Source: Chryseomicrobium palamuruense
Lineage (GTDB): Bacteria > Bacillota > Bacilli > Bacillales_A > Planococcaceae
Assembly: GCF_042649045.1 (NCBI RefSeq)
Contig: NZ_JBHSEF010000021.1
Span: 62,001 to 126,000 of the forward strand
Length of the DNA: 64,000 bases
Reading direction: 5' to 3'
Part shown: positions 1 through 8,454 of the stretch, one piece after another
Layout: each line of letters begins with the position of its first letter
How positions within the stretch are numbered: the first letter of the stretch is position 1
Notes under the pieces: generated by a model
What the model was told of the DNA's origin: nothing
Database searches by the model: none
The model's input: only the letters and a program-made list of their open reading frames with translations
Program-made: the position numbers and the translations under genes

Positions 1-1
1 T

Positions 2-226
2 GAACCCTATCGTTTTTCACTCATTGAGCATGCGGAAGCATTTCGTCGCGACGTGAAGAGGCTCGGAGCATTTGGCACCTCCATCAGTGGAGCTGGTCCA
101 ACTCTTCTGTCACTCGTGCCTGCAGAATTTCCTATTGAACAATTGTCGTCGCTTTATCCACACCTTTCTCTCTCTATTGTGACGACTTGGGGTGCAGGTC
201 TAGAAACAAAACAGATAGCGAAGTAG
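2..226 (+). CDS. thrB: Homoserine kinase, C-terminal end (partial)
   Basis: The frame is open from the window edge to a TAG stop and encodes the last 74 residues of a GHMP-family kinase. Homoserine kinase phosphorylates homoserine in threonine synthesis in the cytoplasm. The glycine-rich stretch GTSISGAGPTLLSL matches the conserved C-terminal GHMP motif as it appears in ThrB. The rest of the gene, and probably hom and thrC, lie outside the window. A hairpin terminator follows at once. Another GHMP kinase cannot be wholly excluded from the C-terminus alone, but the motif wording fits ThrB best. Confidence 0.82.
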   Translation, partial: EPYRFSLIEHAEAFRRDVKRLGAFGTSISGAGPTLLSLVPAEFPIEQLSSLYPHLSLSIVTTWGAGLETKQIAK

Positions 227-232
227 TCCATA

Positions 233-273
233 AAAAAGCAACTTTCTCCGGCAGTCGGAAAAAGTTGCTTTTC
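233..273. terminator. Bidirectional intrinsic terminator
   Basis: Inverted repeat with arms AAAAGCAACTTT and AAAGTTGCTTTT around a GC-rich loop. It lies between the converging thrB end and the ZIP transporter, with A and T runs on either side so it can serve both strands. Confidence 0.85.
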
Positions 274-276
274 TAG

Positions 277-1089
277 TTATACGCTAAATAACACAAGGCT
301 CGCCGCCATGACCATCATGCCAGCTACCACACCATAAATGGAGGAATGGGTTTCATCGAATTCCTTTGCTGCTGGTAATAATTCATCGAGTGAGATGAAG
401 ACCATGATTCCCGCAACTCCTGCGAAGACGATACCGAACATCATATCGGATAAAAAAGGCATCAAAATTAAAAAAGCAACAATCGCGCCAACTGGTTCGG
501 CAAGACCTGATAAAAATGACAATTTAAAGGCACGTTTTCGGCTACCCGTTGCATAGTAAATAGGTACAGCGACCGCAATTCCCTCCGGAATATTATGAAT
601 GGCCACTGCAATAGCGATGGCAATTCCCAAGTTTGGATCTGACATCGCAGACATAAACGTTGCGATACCTTCAGGAAAATTATGAATTCCGATGGCAAGC
701 GCCGTAAACATACCCATTTTCATCAGTCGGGCGTGTTCATGCGATGTAGGTTGAATATCCATCGCTTCAACAGATTTCACTTCGTGTGGGTTTCCGAGAG
801 ACGGCAGTAAGCGGTCAATCAGACCAATGAAGACCATCCCTCCAAAAAAGCCGACAAGTGTCATCCAGTACCCGTTCGTAGTACCGAGTTCAGCAACAAG
901 GGCATCTTTTGCTTTAAAGAAAATTTCTACAAGGGCCACAAAAATCATGACGCCTGCTGAAAATCCAAGAGCGACAGATAGGAATTTTTTATTTGTTCGT
1001 GAAGTGAAGAAAGCGAGCAGACTACCAATCCCTGTCGCAAGCCCAGCAAACACTGTTAATCCAAGGGCAAAGAGAACATTTCCATCCAT
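277..1089 (-). CDS. ZIP-family metal transporter, ZupT-like
   Basis: A 270-residue polytopic membrane protein of the ZIP family, which brings zinc or other divalent metals into the cytoplasm. The two metal-binding signatures HNFPEGIATF (TM4) and HNIPEGIAVA (TM5) are intact, and the loop between TM3 and TM4 carries histidine-bearing sequence (TSHEHARL). Length is typical of bacterial ZupT. Eight hydrophobic segments are plausible. It is transcribed alone, converging on thrB through the shared terminator. No Zur-type operator was recognised in the short upstream gap. Substrate (Zn, Fe or Mn) cannot be told from sequence alone. Confidence 0.9.
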   Translation of the reverse strand: MDGNVLFALGLTVFAGLATGIGSLLAFFTSRTNKKFLSVALGFSAGVMIFVALVEIFFKAKDALVAELGTTNGYWMTLVGFFGGMVFIGLIDRLLPSLGNPHEVKSVEAMDIQPTSHEHARLMKMGMFTALAIGIHNFPEGIATFMSAMSDPNLGIAIAIAVAIHNIPEGIAVAVPIYYATGSRKRAFKLSFLSGLAEPVGAIVAFLILMPFLSDMMFGIVFAGVAGIMVFISLDELLPAAKEFDETHSSIYGVVAGMMVMAASLVLFSV

Positions 1090-1168
1090 ACTATCATCCT
1101 ACTTTTCAGTATTTTCTATTAGTATATGCGAAATGTTTCCTTAGCGCAACTTTTTTCGTCTAGTGAAA

Positions 1169-1822
1169 TCAATTCTCCATTTTCTTTAAAAAGTATCCAA
1201 TTTGTTTCCAGTTTTCTTCTACTTGCGGACGAAGCTTTGGATTGTAAAAGACGGCCGCGGGATGGAAAGTAGGGACAATCGTATAACTTTTCTGCGTCCA
1301 GTTAAATTCATCGGTTTCTAAATTAGTTAACCGACGAATCGGATGCGTGATCAACTTGCCATTCCATTCAGATACTTTGTAGCCTCTTCCCAGTAGCCGT
1401 TGAAGCCCAACATTGCCAAGAGGCACGAGGAGAACCGGATCGAGCTGGTCAATCTCATAATCAAGGATTGGTGCGTGCGCAAGAAGTTCTTGATTATTCG
1501 GTGCCCGGTTATATTTTTTTTGAATGACTTCCCCCGTTCGTAGTTTCTTCTTCTTCCATTGATAAGGTCGACTTCTTACTGGACTTGTCATGTATACGTC
1601 TTCACGTGTAAGTCCGATGCTTTCAAGGGATTTATCAAGTTCCACTCCCGCTCGTCCAACAAATGGTTTGCTTTGTATCGCTTCATTTTCGCCTGGTGCT
1701 TCTCCTACTAGTAGTAGTTTCGGTTTCAGAGGACCTCCGCCCCTGACAAACCCTTCAACAGCGTGTCCTTCTATTCGCTTCTTTCCCAGTTCCATCAATT
1801 TTTCGGGGATTTGAAAATGCAT
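1169..1822 (-). CDS. Uracil-DNA glycosylase family protein lacking cysteines
   Basis: A 217-residue protein of the uracil-DNA glycosylase superfamily. The GEAPGENE motif near residue 40 and the FHPAAVF motif near the C-terminus are those of family 4/5-type enzymes that remove uracil from DNA. The start is set at the ATG at 1822 because a GGAGG site stands just upstream. A longer frame to 1960 would overlap the PAP2 gene out of frame. There is no cysteine anywhere in the chain, so the [4Fe-4S] cluster typical of family 4 cannot form. It sits immediately downstream of the PAP2 gene, separated by a hairpin. Activity on uracil is inferred. Confidence 0.82.
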   Translation of the reverse strand: MHFQIPEKLMELGKKRIEGHAVEGFVRGGGPLKPKLLLVGEAPGENEAIQSKPFVGRAGVELDKSLESIGLTREDVYMTSPVRSRPYQWKKKKLRTGEVIQKKYNRAPNNQELLAHAPILDYEIDQLDPVLLVPLGNVGLQRLLGRGYKVSEWNGKLITHPIRRLTNLETDEFNWTQKSYTIVPTFHPAAVFYNPKLRPQVEENWKQIGYFLKKMEN

Positions 1823-1840
1823 ATCGCTTCCTCCTATTAG

Positions 1841-1875
1841 AAAAGCCTCTTCAGATTCATCCTGAAAAGGCTTTG
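1841..1875 (-). terminator. Hairpin at the end of the PAP2 gene
   Basis: Arms AAAAGCCTcTTCAG and CTGAAaAGGCTTT overlap the PAP2 stop codon. On the minus strand the hairpin runs into CTTTTCT and then directly into the ribosome binding site of the glycosylase gene, so it may only partly terminate transcription. Confidence 0.6.
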
Positions 1876-2492
1876 TTTTGTTTTTGAAATTGTCGTTTCC
1901 GATGTTCATACCACCACATGATAAGGGCAAACCATGTATATCCAAGAGCCCATCCAGCAACCACGTCAGAGCCGTAGTGGTGAATGTTGGCGACGCGGGA
2001 AAGTCCTATTAACAGAGCAAGCACTAAAGTCGTGCCCCAGATGATTATGCTACGTTTTCGGTCATAGCTTTCTGCCGTCATAAAATAAGCAATTGTGAAT
2101 AAATAAATTAAGCCCGTCATCGCGTGTCCTGAAGGAAAACTATAGGAGAGCAATTGATTTTCAAGTTCCGGCCGTTCGCGGTCAATCAAATTCTTAACCA
2201 TTTGATTTACTACGTTTCCACCACCTACTGCAAAGAGGACAAATAACATTCCCCGGTAATTTTTCTTTCGAACCCATAAATAAACGAGAAGAAGCAGTGA
2301 GGCAATGATTATAGTAGGTGGATCAGCAAAGATACTGAAGAACCCGAGAACAATATTCCCTTCAAACAGATGGTTAAATGTACGATCGGTCGAAAGTTCA
2401 TCTTTATGAATGTAATAATAGAGAAAGATAAAAAATAATGCCAGTGTCGGAATTGCCAGTATATACTTCCACTGTTTCACATGCTTCACCAC
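1857..2492 (-). CDS. PAP2-family membrane phosphatase
   Basis: A 211-residue membrane protein of the type 2 phosphatidic acid phosphatase family, which hydrolyses lipid phosphates such as undecaprenyl pyrophosphate or phosphatidylglycerol phosphate at the outer face of the membrane. The three signature motifs are complete: KNLIDRERP (K-x6-RP), PSGH, and SRVANIHHYGSD (SR-x5-H-x3-D). Five or six hydrophobic segments are visible. It lies upstream of the uracil-DNA glycosylase gene on the same strand, with a hairpin at the junction. Substrate is not determined by the sequence. A role in undecaprenyl phosphate recycling is possible. Confidence 0.88.
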   Translation of the reverse strand: MVKHVKQWKYILAIPTLALFFIFLYYYIHKDELSTDRTFNHLFEGNIVLGFFSIFADPPTIIIASLLLLVYLWVRKKNYRGMLFVLFAVGGGNVVNQMVKNLIDRERPELENQLLSYSFPSGHAMTGLIYLFTIAYFMTAESYDRKRSIIIWGTTLVLALLIGLSRVANIHHYGSDVVAGWALGYTWFALIMWWYEHRKRQFQKQNKAFSG

Positions 2493-2546
2493 CCTTTCCC
2501 CTATTCATATCCTTACCCTACTTACGTCTTTTCTAAAACGCGAAAA

Positions 2547-2573
2547 GCCTATGTTCCCGGGAGAACATAAGGC
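2547..2573 (-). terminator. Hairpin downstream of the small reading frame at 2583-2753
   Basis: Arms GCCTATGTTC and GAACATAAGGC with a CCGGGA loop. On the minus strand the hairpin is followed by CTTTTCGCGTTTT, a fair terminator tail, placed directly after the stop of the small open stretch at 2583-2753. Confidence 0.6.
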
Positions 2574-2582
2574 GCCTGCTTA

Positions 2583-2753
2583 CTACGCTTGGTAGTATAA
2601 TCCATGCTGGCTATCAATCAAATACTCGGGCTTTTGCTTGCCCTCTCTTATTTTCGCTTTATAACCATCAATATGTGCCCGACTCTTCTTCCCGTTCGTC
2701 CCCGCGTCGAATTTTCTTGACCAGGAGTTCTTCGAGAGAAACCCTGGTGTCTG
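2583..2753 (-). pseudogene. Small open stretch without a start codon, possibly a decayed gene
   Basis: The minus strand is open for 56 codons and reads like a real basic protein, with stretches such as SKNSWSRKFDAGTNGKKSRA, HIDGYKAKIREGKQKPEYLI and DSQHGLYYQA. There is no ATG or GTG in the frame, and the only TTG comes late. A TGA directly precedes it. A hairpin terminator follows it and a Fur-like box lies just upstream, as expected of a transcribed gene. I do not recognise the family. It may be a gene broken by a frameshift near 2750 or by loss of its start. This region fills most of the 356-bp gap between PAP2 and the ABC exporter. Confidence 0.4.
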
Positions 2754-2765
2754 TCAAAACAAACC

Positions 2766-2780
2766 AGAAAATCATTCTCA
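2766..2780. promoter_or_regulatory. Fur-box-like operator
   Basis: AGAAAATCATTCTCA matches the Bacillus 7-1-7 Fur consensus TGATAATNATTATCA at 11 of 14 defined positions. It lies upstream of the ABC exporter promoter and upstream of the divergent small reading frame. Fur binding is inferred. Confidence 0.5.
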
Positions 2781-2792
2781 TTTAATTTTTCA

Positions 2793-2820
2793 TCGACATT
2801 TTTGCTTGTTTCGCTATACT
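2793..2820 (+). promoter_or_regulatory. Candidate sigma-A promoter of the ABC exporter
   Basis: TCGACA at 2793 and TATACT at 2815 are separated by 16 bp, and the start codon lies 28 bp downstream with a GAAAGGAG ribosome binding site. Confidence 0.55.
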
Positions 2821-2848
2821 AAATAGTATTGATGAAAGGAGAATACCT

Positions 2849-4588
2849 ATGCTGCGTAAATTCTTTAGCTATTACAAGCCCCATAAACGGCTTTTTATTA
2901 TTGATTTTTCAAGTGCCGTGTTTGTCGCACTTTTAGAACTGGCCTTTCCATTAGCTGTTCAGTGGTTTATCGACGACCTTCTTCCAAGCGGAAATTGGTC
3001 ACTGATTGTCCAGACGAGCATCCTGCTCCTCCTCGTGTACATGCTCAGTACGTTTATGCAATTTATCGTCAACTACCTTGGGCATAAACTCGGAATCAAC
3101 ATCGAGACAGATATGCGAAGAGAACTGTTCAATCATGTGCAAAAACAATCGTTTCGGTTTTTTGACAATACAAAAACTGGTCACATCATGAGCCGAATCA
3201 CGAACGATTTATTCGACCTTGGAGAACTCGCTCACCACGGTCCAGAAGATATCTTTATTGCCGTGATGACATTGATCGGGGCCTTTTTGATTATGTTCAA
3301 CATTCATCCGGAGCTTGCGGTAATTGCTATCGTTATGGTGCCGTTCCTGTCTATTGTTGCCACCTACGGAAATATCCAAATGAACAAAGCGTGGAAACGG
3401 ATGTATGGGAAGATTGCGGATGTCAATGGACGTGTCGAAGATAGTGTGTCTGGTGTACGTGTCGTACAGTCGTTCACCAACGAACAATTTGAGATGGACC
3501 GTTTCCAAAAGGACAATGGAGAATTCCGCTTGGCTAAACTTCGCGCTTATAAAGTCATGGCCGGAACACACTCGAGCATTTTTATGATGACTCGCTTTGT
3601 AACACTCGTTGTTCTAGTGGTTGGTTCCTATTACACTTTGAATGGAAGTATGTCTTACGGAGATTTTGTTGCGTTTGTCTTGTTTGTCAACGTGCTGATT
3701 AAACCTGTCGACAAGATCACTGCACTACTTGAGTTGTATCCGAAAGGGATGGCCGGTTTCAAACGGTTCATGGAACTGATGGAACAAGATCCGGAAGTCC
3801 AGGACGCTCCTCATGCAAAACCGGCACCTGTTCTAAAAGGAGATATCGAATTTACGAATGTTTCGTTCCGTTATGATTCGCACAAATCGGTGTTAAAAAA
3901 CATTGATTTATCGATTCCTGCAGGAGAAACGGTTGCTTTTGTCGGACCATCTGGAGCTGGAAAAACAACGATTTGTTCATTGATTCCACGTTTTTATGAT
4001 GTAGACCAAGGAGAAATCTCTATTGATGGAATACCAATTCAAGACATGACGCTGCAGTCACTCCGTCACCAAATTGGTATTGTGCAGCAAGATGTGTTCT
4101 TGTTTACAGGAACCATTCGAGAAAATATTGCGTATGGAGATTTAGAGGCGTCTGACGAAGACATTCTAGCGGCTGCCCATAAAGCACACTTAGAAGACTT
4201 TATTGCTAGCTTGCCTGAGGGATATGAAACACAAATCGGAGAACGCGGATTAAAACTTTCGGGTGGCCAGAAACAACGTTTGGCGATCGCCCGGATGTTC
4301 TTGAAAAATCCACCGATTTTGATTTTGGATGAAGCTACGTCTGCACTTGATACAGCAACTGAACAAATCATTCAAGAAGCACTTACGGAACTTGCAGAAA
4401 ATCGTACGACGCTCATTATTGCGCACCGTCTAGCAACAATTCGTGATGCGGACCGCGTGGTTGTGGTCACTGAAAACGGGATTGAAGAGCAAGGCAGCTA
4501 TGATGAGCTCGTCGCTCAGAATGGTGTGTTTGCGAAGCTTCACCATAGTCAATTCCGAGAATCCAAACTCGGAATTACAAAAGCATAA
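2849..4588 (+). CDS. ABC exporter, fused permease and ATPase (YgaD/YfiC type)
   Basis: A 579-residue half transporter: six transmembrane helices (about residues 10-300) followed by a nucleotide-binding domain with Walker A GPSGAGKTT, signature LSGGQKQRLAIAR, Walker B ILILDEATSALD and switch histidine AHRL. The architecture is that of type IV (Sav1866/MsbA-like) exporters, which work as dimers in the membrane and export lipids, peptides or drugs. One gene alone suggests a homodimer. The start at 2849 has a good AAAGGAG site. A Fur-like box about 70 bp upstream hints at iron control. Substrate is unknown. Confidence 0.92.
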   Translation: MLRKFFSYYKPHKRLFIIDFSSAVFVALLELAFPLAVQWFIDDLLPSGNWSLIVQTSILLLLVYMLSTFMQFIVNYLGHKLGINIETDMRRELFNHVQKQSFRFFDNTKTGHIMSRITNDLFDLGELAHHGPEDIFIAVMTLIGAFLIMFNIHPELAVIAIVMVPFLSIVATYGNIQMNKAWKRMYGKIADVNGRVEDSVSGVRVVQSFTNEQFEMDRFQKDNGEFRLAKLRAYKVMAGTHSSIFMMTRFVTLVVLVVGSYYTLNGSMSYGDFVAFVLFVNVLIKPVDKITALLELYPKGMAGFKRFMELMEQDPEVQDAPHAKPAPVLKGDIEFTNVSFRYDSHKSVLKNIDLSIPAGETVAFVGPSGAGKTTICSLIPRFYDVDQGEISIDGIPIQDMTLQSLRHQIGIVQQDVFLFTGTIRENIAYGDLEASDEDILAAAHKAHLEDFIASLPEGYETQIGERGLKLSGGQKQRLAIARMFLKNPPILILDEATSALDTATEQIIQEALTELAENRTTLIIAHRLATIRDADRVVVVTENGIEEQGSYDELVAQNGVFAKLHHSQFRESKLGITKA

Positions 4589-4592
4589 ACAC

Positions 4593-4628
4593 AAAAGCCT
4601 TTTCCCGGTCGTTGGGAAAAGGCTTTTT
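4593..4628. terminator. Bidirectional intrinsic terminator
   Basis: Arms AAAAGCCTTTTCCC and GGGAAAAGGCTTTTT around GGTCGTT, between the converging ABC exporter and hflX. Confidence 0.9.
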
Positions 4629-4630
4629 CT

Positions 4631-5893
4631 TTAGGACTGGAACTGCGCTAGACGTGCAGCATCTTTCGATGACACTTCTACTTTAAGGCGTGTTCCTGTC
4701 TCTTCATACTCGGTTTCCAATACATTCGCGTTTGCGTTCAAATAACTGACGATGTCGCCTTGATCAAATGGGATGACCAAATTGACGGTTTGATAATCTG
4801 TAAAAATCCGTTGTTTGATTTGGTCAACGAGCTCTGAAATACCGACGCCTTCTTTGGCAGATATCCAGAGCTGATCGTCTTTATATGTGGGGTACTCTCG
4901 CCCTGCTAAGTCACTCTTATTGAACACGTAAAGAGTTGGGACATCCTCTACACCAATTTGCTCAAGCGTTTTCGATGTAATATCCATCATATACCGGTAT
5001 TCTTCATTCGATACATCGACCACATGCAATAGTAAATCCGCATCACGCGCTTCTTCCAGTGTCGACCGGAAAGCTTTGATCAAGTGAGTCGGCAGTTTAC
5101 TAACAAATCCGACGGTATCTGTGAGTAAAAACTCCTTTTGATCTTCGAGTTTCACTTGGCGAACCGATGTTTCGAGCGTCGCAAACAGCATATCTTTTTC
5201 AAAAACCTGCTTGTCTTCTTCTCTTCCTGTTTCACGCATTAACTGATTCATGATAGTCGACTTACCCGCATTCGTGTAGCCCACAAGGGATACAACAGGA
5301 AGCCCTTGTTTTTGCCGACGTTTCCGCTGCGTGTCTCGTTGACCTTTAACAGTCTCAAGTTCACGCTTGATACGGGAAATCTGCTCTTCAATTTTTCGAC
5401 GATCGAGCTCGAGTTTCGTTTCCCCGGCCCCGCGGTTTTTAAATCCGCCACCCGTGCCTCCTCCTTGACGAGATAGCGATGCGCGAAGACCAACAAGACG
5501 TGGCAACATATATTGATGTTGCGCGAGTTCAACTTGCATCTTCGCTTCACGTGTTTTCGCACGGCGAGAGAAAATGGCGAGAATGAGCATCGTCCGGTCC
5601 ATTACTTCACATTCTAACGCCGCTTCTAAATTTCGGATTTGAGAAGGCGATAGTTCATCGTTAAAGATGACAAGGTCTGCGTCGAGCGCTTCAAATAATC
5701 CTTTGATTTCATCTACTTTACCTGTCCCTACATAGGTACCTGCATGAATACGCTCGACATTTTGTGTTACGATGCCTGCTGTTTCAATACCGATAGCCTC
5801 TGCCAGGTTTTGTAGTTCTTCCATTTCGTACTCAAAGTGATGGTCCAGTTGTTTATGAACCCCTACGAGTATGGCTTTTTCTTGTTGTTCCAT
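4631..5893 (-). CDS. hflX: GTPase HflX
   Basis: A 420-residue HflX, a ribosome-associated GTPase that splits stalled or heat-damaged 70S ribosomes. The N-terminal HflX domain holds VGTGKVDE. The glycine-rich linker GGTGGGFKNRGAGETKLE leads into a coiled helical region with repeated RR and KR pairs. The G domain has GYTNAGKST (G1), DTVGF (G3) and NKSD (G4). The start is preceded by AGGAGGTG. It follows the VOC-family gene by 13 bp and is probably co-transcribed with it. Length and motifs are normal for Bacilli. Confidence 0.96.
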   Translation of the reverse strand: MEQQEKAILVGVHKQLDHHFEYEMEELQNLAEAIGIETAGIVTQNVERIHAGTYVGTGKVDEIKGLFEALDADLVIFNDELSPSQIRNLEAALECEVMDRTMLILAIFSRRAKTREAKMQVELAQHQYMLPRLVGLRASLSRQGGGTGGGFKNRGAGETKLELDRRKIEEQISRIKRELETVKGQRDTQRKRRQKQGLPVVSLVGYTNAGKSTIMNQLMRETGREEDKQVFEKDMLFATLETSVRQVKLEDQKEFLLTDTVGFVSKLPTHLIKAFRSTLEEARDADLLLHVVDVSNEEYRYMMDITSKTLEQIGVEDVPTLYVFNKSDLAGREYPTYKDDQLWISAKEGVGISELVDQIKQRIFTDYQTVNLVIPFDQGDIVSYLNANANVLETEYEETGTRLKVEVSSKDAARLAQFQS

Positions 5894-5906
5894 TCAGGGA
5901 CACCTC

Positions 5907-6647
5907 CTACGGAAGGAGCCGGTACGTTGCGCCTTCCATCTCTATAGTATTCTCTACCCCTGTACCTTTTATGTCAATCTGATGCACACGATTTTTACCG
6001 CTTTGCAAAGTTTCAAAGACAAGTATTGTGTTTTCTAAGACAATTTCGTGCCCGTTCACTTCCACATCAAATAGTTTGCCCCAATATTTCGCAGTTTCTT
6101 CAGGGTGATCCGTATGAAGCGTCACTTTTTCGAGTTGTTGGTAGACAACATTGGCTGCCAGCTGACCAGCGGCACCTAAATCCGCATATTTCTCTTGCTG
6201 CGTTTGGCTCCATTCAATGAAAAATGGCAGCGGCAAGGCATCCGTGATGGCTTCTTTGATAAAGAGCATTTTCCAACGAAGCGTTTGGCCGTCTGGTGTT
6301 TGACGGGATGCGTGTAAAACACCTGTGGTCTCCACACCTTTCCTCGCCAACTTCGTCTCTAACTCCTCCATATCGTCCGGGCGAAGGCAAATGGTCAAAA
6401 ATCCAGGTCCCTCCTGACGGTCATGCAAGAGGAGTTGAGTCAGTGGATGTTGCGCTTCACGCGCGACTTTTTCATCTTCCAGTGAGAGCCACTCAATGTA
6501 TGAGGAAGCAAGGAAATGCAAGGCATTTGCAGTTCCCCACTGGGCATGTTTTCCTCCAATAACTGCATGAAACCCGTGCGTGAGAGCGTGCTCGGTCATG
6601 GCTTGTGGCGTGCGTTCTACATAGTGAACAATATGATCTAGTTGCAT
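5907..6647 (-). CDS. VOC-family protein with glyoxalase-like domain
   Basis: A 246-residue protein opening with MQLDHIVHYVER, typical of the glyoxalase-like (Glyoxalase_3-type) branch of the vicinal oxygen chelate fold. The first half carries the substrate-pocket-like run HFLASSYIEWLSLED, and the second half holds a further VOC-like module. Members occur widely in Bacilli without assigned function. A GGAGG site fixes the start. It stands directly upstream of hflX, so the two are probably one unit. An isolated 16-bp palindrome lies 26 bp before its start. Enzymatic activity is unknown. Confidence 0.78.
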   Translation of the reverse strand: MQLDHIVHYVERTPQAMTEHALTHGFHAVIGGKHAQWGTANALHFLASSYIEWLSLEDEKVAREAQHPLTQLLLHDRQEGPGFLTICLRPDDMEELETKLARKGVETTGVLHASRQTPDGQTLRWKMLFIKEAITDALPLPFFIEWSQTQQEKYADLGAAGQLAANVVYQQLEKVTLHTDHPEETAKYWGKLFDVEVNGHEIVLENTILVFETLQSGKNRVHQIDIKGTGVENTIEMEGATYRLLP

Positions 6648-6672
6648 AATTTCCTCCTTGTCGAGTATTGAC

Positions 6673-6688
6673 TATTTCCCGGGAAATA
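6673..6688. promoter_or_regulatory. Perfect 16-bp palindrome before the VOC gene
   Basis: TATTTCCCGGGAAATA is a perfect inverted repeat in the 47-bp gap between the acyl-CoA synthetase stop and the VOC gene. It has no T tail, so it does not look like a terminator. It could be an operator or an mRNA hairpin. No regulator is recognised. Confidence 0.4.
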
Positions 6689-6694
6689 ACTGGT

Positions 6695-8326
6695 TTAGTT
6701 TGTCACTTTTTGTTGGCCAAGTTCGCGTAACATGTACTTTTGGATCTTTCCTGAAGCCGTCATGGGGTAGGCTTCTGTAAACTCAATGTAACGCGGGATT
6801 TTATGATGTGCAATATTGCCTTTTGCGAATTCACGAATGTCTGCTTCGGTCAATGTGATGCCTTCTTTACAAATAATCCATGCCATTAACTCTTCTCCAT
6901 ATTTCCGGTCCGGAATGCCCACGACTTGTACGTCTTGAACACCTGGATGCTGGTAAAGAAATTCCTCAATTTCTTTCGGGTAGATGTTTTCACCGCCGCG
7001 AATCACCATATCTTTAATACGCCCTGTAATATCGATATACCCGTCCTCGTCCATAACGGCAATGTCGCCCGTGTGCAGCCACCCATGATGGTCGATTGCA
7101 TTTTTTGTCGCTTCTTCGTTCTTATAGTACCCTTTCATCACGAGATACCCTCGTGTGCACAGCTCTCCAGGTACACCTGTTGGTGACTCTTCCCCTGTCA
7201 CCGGATCAATAATTTTCACTTCCACACCAGGATGGGCTTTTCCGACGGAGCTGACACGCTTTTCAAGCGCATCATCTGTCTTTGTTTGTGTAATCACAGG
7301 CGATGATTCCGTTTGCCCATAAGCAATCGTGATTTCACTCGCTCCCATGTCATTCATCACTTTTTTCATGACTTCCATCGGACAGATGGATCCTGCCATG
7401 ATGCCCGTGCGCAGAGTGGACAAATCAAAGCTTTTGAAGTCTGGGTCATTCAGTTCGGCGATAAACATAGTTGGTACACCATATAATCCTGTACATTTTT
7501 CATCTTGGACCGCTTTGAGTACTTTTTTCGGCTCAAATTGCTCGAGAATCACCATCGTCGTCGCATGGATGACACTCGATAACGTCCCCATCACACAACC
7601 GAAACAGTGAAAGAATGGCACAGGAATACACAATCTGTCTTTTTCGGAGAGATGAATATAATCACCGACAAGTTGCGCATTGTTGACGATATTGCGGTGT
7701 GACAACATCACACCTTTAGGGAATCCTGTCGTTCCCGACGTGTATTGCATGTTGATTACGTCGTCATTATGTAACGACTGAAAACGAGCTTCTAAGTCTT
7801 CTTCTGATACTTCTTTATATTGTGCCTCAAGCTCCGACCAACTGATCATGCCTGGAAGGTCGTAACTTTCCATTGAAATGACACGCTTCAAGTGTGGGAG
7901 ATGTTGAAAAGATAATTCTCCCGCCTGTTGGTCCTTTAAATCCGGACACAAGCGGTTCACGATATCAAAATAAGACGTACCCTTGAACCCTTCTGCCAAA
8001 ATAAGTGTGGTGCTATCGGATTGTTTCAATAAGTAATCTAACTCTTTTAATTGATAACTCGTATTGACTGTGACAAGTACCGCTCCCATCTTCGCCGTCG
8101 CAAACTGGCTCAGTAACCATTCGCGTTTATTATCGGACCAAATGGCCACATGCTCCCCTCTTTGAATCCCAAGCGCCATGAATGCACGGGCGAGGCGGTC
8201 TGTTTCTTCATCAAATTCCTTATAGGTCTTGCGAATTCCAAGCTCAGGATAGACATACGCTTCCTGGTCCGGAAACGTTTGTGCCGTCTCTCGTAAGACT
8301 TCCCCAATCGTCCGTTCATTTAACAT
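6695..8326 (-). CDS. Acyl-CoA synthetase (AMP-forming), FadD-like
   Basis: A 543-residue ANL-superfamily ligase that activates a carboxylic acid, probably a fatty acid, to its CoA thioester by way of an acyl-adenylate. The P-loop YTSGTTGFPKGV, the GWLHTGD motif, the hinge GRIKDMVIRGGENIYPKEIE and the catalytic lysine in SGKIQK near the C-terminus are all present. Length fits the medium/long-chain acyl-CoA synthetase group. It stands alone, upstream of the VOC and hflX genes. Chain length preference cannot be read from the sequence. Confidence 0.9.
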   Translation of the reverse strand: MLNERTIGEVLRETAQTFPDQEAYVYPELGIRKTYKEFDEETDRLARAFMALGIQRGEHVAIWSDNKREWLLSQFATAKMGAVLVTVNTSYQLKELDYLLKQSDSTTLILAEGFKGTSYFDIVNRLCPDLKDQQAGELSFQHLPHLKRVISMESYDLPGMISWSELEAQYKEVSEEDLEARFQSLHNDDVINMQYTSGTTGFPKGVMLSHRNIVNNAQLVGDYIHLSEKDRLCIPVPFFHCFGCVMGTLSSVIHATTMVILEQFEPKKVLKAVQDEKCTGLYGVPTMFIAELNDPDFKSFDLSTLRTGIMAGSICPMEVMKKVMNDMGASEITIAYGQTESSPVITQTKTDDALEKRVSSVGKAHPGVEVKIIDPVTGEESPTGVPGELCTRGYLVMKGYYKNEEATKNAIDHHGWLHTGDIAVMDEDGYIDITGRIKDMVIRGGENIYPKEIEEFLYQHPGVQDVQVVGIPDRKYGEELMAWIICKEGITLTEADIREFAKGNIAHHKIPRYIEFTEAYPMTASGKIQKYMLRELGQQKVTN

Positions 8327-8454
8327 GTCAATTCTCCCCTTTGTCCTGTTGTTCCTTCCATATTATCACAAAATTCTGACGGACATCTTTCGTTTCTGAG
8401 AGAAATTCAATATGCTATGATGAGGAATAGACATCCGCGTAAAGGAGAAGTTCG

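Noticed and set aside
1823..1960. Upstream extension of the uracil-DNA glycosylase
   Set aside because: It overlaps the PAP2 coding region and the hairpin. The ATG at 1822 has a strong GGAGG site.
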